From the NCBI RefSeq assembly GCF_011304195.1, contig NZ_CP049887.1, positions 2,356,001 to 2,420,000 on the forward strand: 64,000 bases of DNA. Direction: 5' to 3'. This DNA is from Vagococcus hydrophili (lineage in GTDB: Bacteria > Bacillota > Bacilli > Lactobacillales > Vagococcaceae). The position numbers and the translations under genes were made by a program. The notes under the pieces are model-generated. The model was not told the origin of the DNA and did not search any database. It worked only from the letters and a program-made list of their open reading frames with translations. Below are positions 55,965 through 64,000 of this stretch, in pieces (positions within the stretch are counted from its first letter, which is position 1; the number at the start of each line of letters is the position of its first letter).

Positions 55965-57239
55965 TTAATAGTTAAAATAACTTGCGATTTCAGCCGCGTG
56001 TTTACCAGCGACATGACCAGTGACAAAAGCAGCCGTAATGTTGTAGCCGCCTGTATAGCCGTTAACATCTAACAACTCACCAGCAAAGAACAAACCATTA
56101 ACTAATTTACTTTCCATCGTTTTAGGGCTAATTTCTTTTAATTCAACGCCGCCACCAGTAACAAAGGATTTGTCTAGGGGGTAAGTATCATAACCGGTAA
56201 ATTTGAAATCTTTGACGTTACTAATAAAAGCTTCTTTTTCACCTTCAGTTAATTGTTTTAAACTGTTACTTGAATCAATTTCAGCCTCAGATAACATAAA
56301 CTCTAAATATCGCTCAGGTAATAAGTTTTTTAAGCCGTTTTTAACAGATTTACTGCCTTGGTCAATGATTCTTTGATTAATCTCTTTTAATAAATCTGCT
56401 TCTTCCATCTCTGGTAATGCATCAAGTGAAAGAGGAACCTCGCTGATACCTTTATCTAACTCCTGATTAACAAACATGCTACAACGTAATGCTGCAGGTC
56501 CAGAAACACCAAAGTGAGTAAATAGTAAATCCATTTCATGCGCGACAATCACTTTATTTTTATTATTTAGAACAGATAATTTGATGTCTCTAAGTGATAG
56601 TCCTTGCAATGTTTTATCCACTACAAATTGATTTTTGGATTTAATAGGTGATTCGGTTGCAAATAGTGGGGTAATAGTATGCCCAAACTTTTTGGCAAAT
56701 TTGTAACCGTCTCCCGTAGAACCTGTATATTGGAAAGTCTTACCACCGGTTGTCAGAACAACACAAGGAGCAAAGTATTCTTCGTTTAAATCAGTCACAA
56801 CAGAAGAAATTTGTCCGTTTTCTTCTTTAATACTACGAACAATTGTTTTAGTAATAATTTCTACGTTTAGCTCTTTTAATTTTTTAGCAAGTCCTTCAAC
56901 AATTGCCTTTGAAGTATTTTCTACAGGGAATAAACGCCCGTGATCTTCTTCTTTTAAAGGAACTCCATTTGTTTCAAAAAATTCCATAATGTCATAATTA
57001 GTGAATTGGGAAAAGGCACTGTATAAGAATTTTCCGTTTCCTGGAATAAAATTGATGATTTCTTCAGGCGGACGGTTGTTTGTAACATTACAGCGACCAC
57101 CACCAGTTAATCTGAGTTTTTTACCTAACATTCTATTTTTGTCGATAATAGCGACTTTTGCGCCATTTTCAGCGGCAGAAATAGCGGCCATCATGCCACT
57201 TGTTCCACCACCAATAATAATTACATCAAAGTGATTCAT
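55965..57239 (-). CDS. HI0933-family NAD(P)/FAD-dependent oxidoreductase
   Basis: About 424 residues. FAD loop VIIIGGGTSGMMAAISAAENG, then MLGKKLRLTGGGRCNVTN and a C-terminal FAD motif FFAGELLDVNGYTGGYNI, typical of the HI0933/YhiN/BaiN family. Physiological substrate is unknown; some members reduce flavin-dependent bile acid or similar enones. The ATG at 57239 has AGGAGG at 6 bp; a start eight codons earlier is not supported. Confidence 0.92.
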   Translation of the reverse strand: MNHFDVIIIGGGTSGMMAAISAAENGAKVAIIDKNRMLGKKLRLTGGGRCNVTNNRPPEEIINFIPGNGKFLYSAFSQFTNYDIMEFFETNGVPLKEEDHGRLFPVENTSKAIVEGLAKKLKELNVEIITKTIVRSIKEENGQISSVVTDLNEEYFAPCVVLTTGGKTFQYTGSTGDGYKFAKKFGHTITPLFATESPIKSKNQFVVDKTLQGLSLRDIKLSVLNNKNKVIVAHEMDLLFTHFGVSGPAALRCSMFVNQELDKGISEVPLSLDALPEMEEADLLKEINQRIIDQGSKSVKNGLKNLLPERYLEFMLSEAEIDSSNSLKQLTEGEKEAFISNVKDFKFTGYDTYPLDKSFVTGGGVELKEISPKTMESKLVNGLFFAGELLDVNGYTGGYNITAAFVTGHVAGKHAAEIASYFNY

Positions 57240-57288
57240 GCTTAGCCTCCTAAATAGTTTCAATTATTATCTTACCACAAAAAAATAA

Positions 57289-58716
<1,428 letters not shown>

Positions 58717-58838
58717 ATGTTTGTTACAAGTAACAAGTTTTGAAATATTTGTTGAAAATAACTACCAAAATTTCAAAAAAATGGTAAAATGTAGTGGTAA
58801 TCGTGTCTAAAGGCACAACAAAATATAGGAGGATGATT

Positions 58839-60185
58839 ATGTCTCATATTAGTTTAGATTATTCTAAAATGGATAAATTTATTGGTGAACATGAACTTGG
58901 TTACATGCAATCAAGCGTTACTGCGGCTCATACTGCGTTAAGAGAAGGTACAGGTGCTGGTAATGACTTTTTAGGATGGATCGATTTACCAGAAAACTAC
59001 GATAAAGATGAATTCGCAAGAATCAAAAAAGCAGCAGAAAAAATCAAATCAGATTCAGAAGTATTGGTAGTAATCGGAATTGGTGGTTCTTATTTAGGAG
59101 CTAAAGCAGCGATTGATTTCTTGAATCACTCATTCTATAACTTATTAGATAACGAAGAAAGAAAAGCTCCACAAGTTTTCTTTGCTGGAAATAGCATTAG
59201 TTCTTCATACTTAGCTGATCTAATCCATGTGATTGGTGATCGTGATTTCTCTGTTAACGTGATTTCAAAATCTGGAACAACAACTGAACCAGCTATCGCG
59301 TTTAGAGTATTCAAAGATTTACTAGTTAAAAAATATGGTAAAGAAGAAGCCAACAAACGTATTTATGCAACAACTGATAGAGCTCGTGGAGCTGTTAAAG
59401 TTGAAGCTGACGCTGAAGGTTGGGAAACTTTCGTTATTCCTGATGATGTGGGTGGACGTTTTACTGTCTTAACACCAGTTGGTTTATTGCCAATCGCTGT
59501 AACAGGTGCTGACATTGATAGCATGATGAAAGGTGCTGCTGACGCTCGCATTGCTTACAGCAACGACGACTTAGCAACTAACGAAGCTTACCAATATGCG
59601 GCATTACGTAATGTTTTATACCGTAAAGGTAAAGTAACTGAGTTATTAATCAATTACGAACCAAACTTACAATACTTCTCTGAATGGTGGAAACAATTAT
59701 TCGGCGAATCAGAAGGTAAAGATCAAAAAGGAATTTATCCTTCAAGTGCTAACTTCTCAACTGACTTACATTCATTAGGTCAATACATTCAAGAAGGCCG
59801 TCGTAATATCTTTGAAACAGTTATCAAAGTAGACAAAGCACGTCACGAATTAACAATTCCAGAAATGGAACAAGATTTAGATGGCTTAGGTTATATTCAA
59901 GGGAATACAATTGATTTTGTTAACACAAAAGCTTTCCAGGGAACTTTATTAGCTCATACTGATGGGGACGTTCCTAACTTTGTATTAACTATTCCTGAAA
60001 CAGATGCTTACACGTTAGGTTACATGATGTACTTCTTCGAAATCGCAGTAGGTATCTCAGGTTACTTAAATGGCGTAAATCCATTTGACCAACCAGGTGT
60101 GGAAGCTTATAAAGCTAACATGTTTGCACTTCTAGGTAAACCAGGATTTGAAGATTTAGCTAAAGAGTTGAATGAACGTCTGTAA
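58839..60185 (+). CDS. pgi: Glucose-6-phosphate isomerase
   Basis: Interconverts glucose 6-phosphate and fructose 6-phosphate in glycolysis. 448 residues. [48 protein letters not shown] and the late VEAYKANMF region with the catalytic Lys are present. RBS AGGAGG at 7 bp defines the ATG; longer frames lack support. Codon use is strongly biased to frequent codons, as expected for high expression. Confidence 0.98.
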   Translation: MSHISLDYSKMDKFIGEHELGYMQSSVTAAHTALREGTGAGNDFLGWIDLPENYDKDEFARIKKAAEKIKSDSEVLVVIGIGGSYLGAKAAIDFLNHSFYNLLDNEERKAPQVFFAGNSISSSYLADLIHVIGDRDFSVNVISKSGTTTEPAIAFRVFKDLLVKKYGKEEANKRIYATTDRARGAVKVEADAEGWETFVIPDDVGGRFTVLTPVGLLPIAVTGADIDSMMKGAADARIAYSNDDLATNEAYQYAALRNVLYRKGKVTELLINYEPNLQYFSEWWKQLFGESEGKDQKGIYPSSANFSTDLHSLGQYIQEGRRNIFETVIKVDKARHELTIPEMEQDLDGLGYIQGNTIDFVNTKAFQGTLLAHTDGDVPNFVLTIPETDAYTLGYMMYFFEIAVGISGYLNGVNPFDQPGVEAYKANMFALLGKPGFEDLAKELNERL

Positions 60186-60213
60186 ATCAACGTTTTTAAG
60201 ATTTAAAATTTAT

Positions 60214-60270
60214 TGTAGTACCAAAAACATGTATGTATCGAATTGATTGCGGTACTACATTTGGTACTAT
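60214..60270. repeat. Nested inverted repeats in the pgi 3' region
   Basis: TGTAGTACC (60214-60222) matches GGTACTACA (60251-60259) in inverse, and TAGTACCAAA (60216-60225) also matches TTTGGTACTA (60260-60269). The two right arms compete for one left arm, in front of the terminator. Meaning unknown. Confidence 0.6.
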
Positions 60271-60278
60271 AAACCTAA

Positions 60279-60315
60279 AAACACCTAAACGTTTAATTGT
60301 TTAGGTGTTTTTTTA
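60279..60315. terminator. Terminator after pgi, probably bidirectional
   Basis: AACACCTAAAC pairs with GTTTAGGTGTT around 8 bases, followed by a T run; A run on the left. Confidence 0.88.
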
Positions 60316-60319
60316 GGAG

Positions 60320-60469
60320 TTATTTTCCAGCGTAAGTAAAAAAATAATAAAAACAGTACAACCATCCTAAAAAGCCGTGGAAAAGTGCCCAACCAAGACT
60401 GTTCCACTTTTTGTAGGAAATAATAAAAGCTAATATATTACCAATACCAACTCCAGAACCTGTTTTCAT
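60320..60469 (-). CDS. Small conserved membrane protein, 49 residues
   Basis: Begins at an ATG with a perfect GAGGAGG 7-8 bp upstream. The product has two hydrophobic stretches (~8-20 and ~24-44); the second, GWALFHGFLGWLYCFYYFF, resembles the short membrane proteins often seen as single genes in Firmicutes. Function unknown. An earlier in-frame start (60508) lies before the RBS and is not used. Confidence 0.75.
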   Translation of the reverse strand: MKTGSGVGIGNILAFIISYKKWNSLGWALFHGFLGWLYCFYYFFTYAGK

Positions 60470-60627
60470 ACAGCGCCTCCTCGTACCTATTCTATCAATA
60501 AAAATCAACGGAATAAACCGTTTTCTAATATACTGCGGTTAATTGTAATTTATTTCACAAAAGATAGAACTAAATAAAAACTCGTGTTATCTTAAGGTTG
60601 TTAAAAGAAATTTAGGGGGAATTTTAA

Positions 60628-61065
60628 ATGGCAATTGAAAAATTTGAAGCGGTTGTAGAAAGTATTGAAGGTTTACAAGTCTCATGTAAATCAAGAAATT
60701 TTGAGTTTGTGTTAGATGAACCTAAAAATTTAGGTGGAACTGATACAGGGATGAATCCAGTAGAAGCATTATTAAATTCTTTAGGTGCCTGTAAGGTGAT
60801 TGTGGCTAAGAGTTTTGCTAGAATGCACAAAATCAAATTGAACAGCATCCGAATTGAAGTTGAAGGTGAATTAGATCCAGATGGGTTTATGGGCAAAAAT
60901 AAAGAGGCAAAAATCGGTTTTTCTAAAATCACTACTAATTTTTATATTGAAGCTGATAACACAGATGAAGAAATCGAAAAATTTGTGACGTTTATCAACC
61001 GAACTTGTCCAGTGGCTGATACTTTAGAGAATTCACCAGTTATGGTCTCAAATATAATTAAATAG
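60628..61065 (+). CDS. OsmC/Ohr family protein
   Basis: 145 residues, predicted thiol-dependent peroxidase. The two active-site cysteines are in LLNSLGACKVIVAK and NRTCPVADTL. GTDTGMNPVEALL is the usual family segment. RBS AGGGGG. Standing alone with its own terminator. Of the subfamilies it looks closer to OsmC/YhfA than to Ohr. Confidence 0.92.
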   Translation: MAIEKFEAVVESIEGLQVSCKSRNFEFVLDEPKNLGGTDTGMNPVEALLNSLGACKVIVAKSFARMHKIKLNSIRIEVEGELDPDGFMGKNKEAKIGFSKITTNFYIEADNTDEEIEKFVTFINRTCPVADTLENSPVMVSNIIK

Positions 61066-61072
61066 AATGGCA

Positions 61073-61106
61073 GAAGAGGCTTAAAACAAAAGAGCCTCTT
61101 TTTTTA
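61073..61106 (+). terminator. Terminator after OsmC gene
   Basis: AGAGGCT / AGCCTCT hairpin with T7 run. Confidence 0.85.
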
Positions 61107-61268
61107 GTTTTAATAAATAGTGTAATATTAATGAACAAGGTATAAATAACGTTCTAAATTTAGTTAGTGGTAAATATTTTTAAAATTTGTTCAAGATTTC
61201 ATTTAACAAAGTAGAAAAATTTTGTTATAATTCATTTCGTAAACAATGAATAGGGAGGTGGAATTCAC

Positions 61269-61601
61269 GTGGCTAACAAAAGTACACAAGGTAAATCAAA
61301 ATTAGTACTGAGATTTGTATTATTAATTTATATTGTTGAACTTATTTGGTTCTTTTATTCTCAAATTATTGCTAAATTAATGAATGGTCAGAAAATTGAT
61401 TTTGAATCGAAAGAACTTGCTGTTATTCTTATAATAGGATTATTGGCCATCATCGCCTTTTTTGTCTTAAAAAAATCAAGAAAAGTCGGCGGAATCATAT
61501 TAGGTGGGCTTATTATTAGTGTGCTACTATTTTGTATTATCGCACCATTATTGGATGTCTACATTCCGATGATTTGGCAACTTTTTCACAATTTAAAATA
61601 A
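61269..61601 (+). CDS. Small membrane protein, unknown function
   Basis: 110 residues, three transmembrane segments (~12-30, ~48-66, ~73-95), positively charged N-terminus. No recognised domain. Starts at GTG after AGGGAGGTGG. Monocistronic: promoter-like AT-rich sequence upstream and a strong hairpin downstream. Confidence 0.75.
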   Translation: MANKSTQGKSKLVLRFVLLIYIVELIWFFYSQIIAKLMNGQKIDFESKELAVILIIGLLAIIAFFVLKKSRKVGGIILGGLIISVLLFCIIAPLLDVYIPMIWQLFHNLK

Positions 61602-61634
61602 AATGTTGGTTTATTTAAACCAACATTTTTTTAT
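61599..61634 (+). terminator. Terminator after the small membrane protein gene
   Basis: AAATGTTGGTTTA pairs with TAAACCAACATTT, then a T run. Confidence 0.88.
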
Positions 61635-61711
61635 TTTATTAGGGAATAATGGTTTTTTTCTGAAAGCGAGTATGATAGACTGTAGACAGTGAAATTAAAG
61701 GAATGATAGCG

Positions 61712-62521
61712 ATGTTAAATCTTTCAGATAATAGAGAACATTTTCGTTTTCCTGCCTATGATGATGAAATAGGGGTAAAACTTGAAAAGAAGAGAAGTAG
61801 AGAATTTTTAAAAGATATTTTAGACGATGGGTTTGTTTATAATGAACCTGTATCTTTTCCAAAGAACTCTGCAAGAAAAAGTAAAAAAAATAATATAGCC
61901 ATTGATCCTGTTGAGATAATAGATGCACCAGATTATTTTGGGAAAGAGGCTGTGCTTGAAACTGAAAAAATTTCAGCAGAACCAAAGGCGTCAAAAACAG
62001 CATTTCATGAGAAAAAAGTTAAGCTAGATAAAAAAACTGTTTCCATTGAGAACAAGAATACCTATATGGCTTCTAGTGGGCAAGACTACAAATCGCCACA
62101 GTCTAGTTTTTCAAATAATTTATTTGAAACTGACAATTATGGCAATGCCAAGCATAAAAAAACAGATAAGGGACGTTCTCAGTTCGAGTCAACTTATGAT
62201 TTGCCAGGTGAAAAAAATAAAACAATTTTTAAACCAAAACATATCCCAGCATCATTAATTGAAGATAAAAATATTGAGGATAGACCAGCACATAATCGTG
62301 AGTTAATTGTGGATGAATTAAGAAAAGTTTCAACCAACAATTTAATGCTGATGGAGGAACAAGTGGTTCTTGATCCAGTTTACGGAGAAAATTTCGATGC
62401 TGATTCAGTAGAAGAGATTGAAACGATGGATAAAAAGAAAAACCAACGCCTTGAAAAAACACTATCTGGCATTATTGAAGAAGAGGGCAGCATGAAGTTA
62501 GACAGTTATTATTTTGATTAG
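61712..62521 (+). CDS. Charged, mostly disordered protein of unknown function
   Basis: 269 residues, rich in Lys, Glu, Asp, Ser and Asn, with no transmembrane helix or known domain. Two parts look conserved in character: the N-terminal REHFRFPAYDDE with SREFLKDILDDGFV, and the C-terminal RLEKTLSGIIEEEGSMK ending in LDSYYFD. The middle (~50-200) is low-complexity linker. The ATG at 61712 is preceded by AAAGGA at 9 bp. It lies just upstream of murC but with its own terminator. Role unknown; a scaffold in envelope synthesis is only a guess from position. Confidence 0.7.
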   Translation: MLNLSDNREHFRFPAYDDEIGVKLEKKRSREFLKDILDDGFVYNEPVSFPKNSARKSKKNNIAIDPVEIIDAPDYFGKEAVLETEKISAEPKASKTAFHEKKVKLDKKTVSIENKNTYMASSGQDYKSPQSSFSNNLFETDNYGNAKHKKTDKGRSQFESTYDLPGEKNKTIFKPKHIPASLIEDKNIEDRPAHNRELIVDELRKVSTNNLMLMEEQVVLDPVYGENFDADSVEEIETMDKKKNQRLEKTLSGIIEEEGSMKLDSYYFD

Positions 62522-62524
62522 TTG

Positions 62525-62563
62525 AATACTTACGCGGTCTAATTACCCGTGTAAGTATTTTTT
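62525..62563 (+). terminator. Terminator upstream of murC
   Basis: AATACTTACGCGG pairs with CCCGTGTAAGTATT, followed by a T run. Confidence 0.85.
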
Positions 62564-62651
62564 ATTGATTATTTAAATAAATTATACGATAATAAATAAG
62601 ACATTTATGTAATAGAATTAAAAGTGCATAAGAGAAAAGGGGAATTTTTTT

Positions 62652-63989
62652 ATGGAAATTCATAAAAATAAGATATATCATTTTGTAGGCATTAAAGGTT
62701 CAGGTATGAGTTCTTTAGCTTTATTACTACACCAAAAAGGTTTTAAAGTTCAAGGGTCAGATGTTGATAAATATTTCTTCACACAACGAGATTTAGAGAG
62801 AGAAAATATCAAAATAATGCCATTTAGTGAACTAAATATTACGGATGATTTAATTGTTATTGCTGGAAATGCTTTTCCAGATTCACATGAAGAAATTCGT
62901 GCAGCCTTGAAAAAAGGATTAAAAGTAATTAGATATCACCGTTTCTTAGGTGAGTTTATCGGACTTTACACAAGTATTGCAGTGACTGGCTCACATGGTA
63001 AAACAAGTACAACAGGTCTTTTAGCGCATGTTTTATCGGGTGTGGAACCAACAAGTTACTTAATTGGAGATGGAACTGGTCACGGGGAATTAGATGCTAA
63101 ATTCTTTGCCTTTGAAGCTTGTGAGTACCGACGTCATTTCTTGTCATACCAACCAGATTATGCAATCATCACCAATGTTGATTTTGATCATCCAGACTAC
63201 TATGAAAGTATTGATGATGTATTTAGTGCATTCCAATCATTTGGTGAGGGTGTTAAAAAAGGTATTGTTGCCTTTGGAGATGATGCTTATTTAAGAAAAT
63301 TAGAATCTAGTGTTCCTGTTTATTATTACGGAGTGAATGATAATGATGATTTCCAAGCAATCAATATCGAGAGGACAACAATTGGTTCTCATTTTGAAGT
63401 AAAACATAAAGGAGAAGTTATTGGTAAATTTACTGTTCCTGCCTATGGTTTACACAATGTGATGAACGCTCTAAGTGTCATTTCAATTAGTTATCTTGAA
63501 GGATTGAATATGGAAAAAGTGGCAGATGAAATGGTCACTTTTAGCGGTGTGAAACGTCGTTTTAGCGAAAAGAAAGTTGCTGATATGGTATTAGTAGATG
63601 ACTACGCTCACCATCCAGCCGAAATTTCAGCAACGATTGATGCTGCTAGACAAAAATACCCTGAAAAAGAAATTATTGCGGTGTTCCAACCACATACTTT
63701 TTCTCGTACGATTGCCTTGTTAGATGAATTTGCTACATCTCTTGATTTAGCAGACCAAGTTTATTTATGTGATATTTTCGCCTCAGCAAGAGAAAATGCC
63801 GGTGACGTGAAGATTGAAGATTTAGGATCTAAAATCTCTAAAGGTGGCTCAGTAGTTAACATTGATGATATGTCACCTCTTTTAAATCATGAAAATGCGG
63901 TAATGATTTTCATGGGAGCAGGAGATGTTCAAAAATTTGAAGTTGCATATGAATCACTTTTAGGTAATACTATAAGAAATAACATGTAA
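62652..63989 (+). CDS. murC: UDP-N-acetylmuramate--L-alanine ligase
   Basis: Adds L-Ala to UDP-MurNAc, the first amino acid of the peptidoglycan stem. 445 residues. N-terminal UDP-binding loop [23 protein letters not shown] loop [49 protein letters not shown] and the C-terminal [14 protein letters not shown] are all intact. RBS AAAGGGGAA. The gene is complete; only 11 bases of the window follow it. Confidence 0.98.
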   Translation: MEIHKNKIYHFVGIKGSGMSSLALLLHQKGFKVQGSDVDKYFFTQRDLERENIKIMPFSELNITDDLIVIAGNAFPDSHEEIRAALKKGLKVIRYHRFLGEFIGLYTSIAVTGSHGKTSTTGLLAHVLSGVEPTSYLIGDGTGHGELDAKFFAFEACEYRRHFLSYQPDYAIITNVDFDHPDYYESIDDVFSAFQSFGEGVKKGIVAFGDDAYLRKLESSVPVYYYGVNDNDDFQAINIERTTIGSHFEVKHKGEVIGKFTVPAYGLHNVMNALSVISISYLEGLNMEKVADEMVTFSGVKRRFSEKKVADMVLVDDYAHHPAEISATIDAARQKYPEKEIIAVFQPHTFSRTIALLDEFATSLDLADQVYLCDIFASARENAGDVKIEDLGSKISKGGSVVNIDDMSPLLNHENAVMIFMGAGDVQKFEVAYESLLGNTIRNNM

Positions 63990-64000
63990 TGGTTATTTGA

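Overview
The window reads as a chromosomal segment of a low-GC Gram-positive coccus of the Lactobacillales, most likely Enterococcaceae (Vagococcus or Enterococcus). The grounds are the AT-rich base composition, strong AGGAGG-type ribosome sites with frequent TTG and GTG starts, a FabT-headed type II fatty acid synthesis (FAS-II) cluster that uses FabK, a T-box in front of pheST, LtaS, and gatCAB behind pcrA-ligA. The genus is an inference from gene content. No tRNA, rRNA, CRISPR array, prophage or insertion sequence was seen.

Layout. 1-4600: end of hom, thrB, then yidC and acyP on the minus strand, a SpoU/TrmH methyltransferase, an HD protein and an HxlR regulator. 4600-9500: T-box, pheS-pheT, DAHP synthase. 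9700-20500: a YitT-type membrane protein, then fabT-fabH-acpP-fabK-fabD-fabG-fabF-accB-fabZ-accC-accD-accA, a complete route from acetyl-CoA carboxylation to acyl-ACP elongation. It starts with two tandem promoters, both covered by FabT palindromes, and carries a strong hairpin terminator after acpP. 20500-35600 is the more accessory part: a DUF59 protein, a DUF4230-like protein, an aldehyde/alcohol reductase divergent from an MmyB-type regulator, TraX-like protein, aquaporin, an mtnN operon with a broken YqeK-like HD gene, LacI and two GNAT proteins, a secreted DUF1002 protein, a DUF1801-DUF1905-DUF2200 operon, a frameshifted FUSC-type membrane protein, a 51-codon orphan gene, and an SdpI-like/response regulator/histidine kinase operon. 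35600-49600 is housekeeping: UPF0223, inositol monophosphatase family, typA, pcrA, ligA, gatCAB, diacylglycerol kinase, RNA uracil methyltransferase, and a membrane/zinc-ribbon protein. 49600-53250 (minus strand) holds ltaS followed by an FtsX-like permease and a protein that keeps the layout of an ABC ATPase but has lost every catalytic motif. 53400-64000: RNA methyltransferase, aroD, ybaK, a flavoprotein, gdhA, pgi, OsmC, small membrane proteins, a charged unknown protein and murC.

Most worth a second look: (1) the FtsX-like permease with a pseudo-ATPase next to ltaS; (2) two copies, in opposite orientation, of a ~125 bp imperfect palindrome whose arms differ by compensatory changes; (3) the duplicated promoter with three FabT operators, and the terminator after acpP; (4) two single-lesion pseudogenes (an in-frame TAA in the HD gene, a one-base G-run deletion in the FUSC gene).

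All calls come from reading the sequence and from family knowledge. No database search was run, so paralogue-level names and gene symbols are best judgements.
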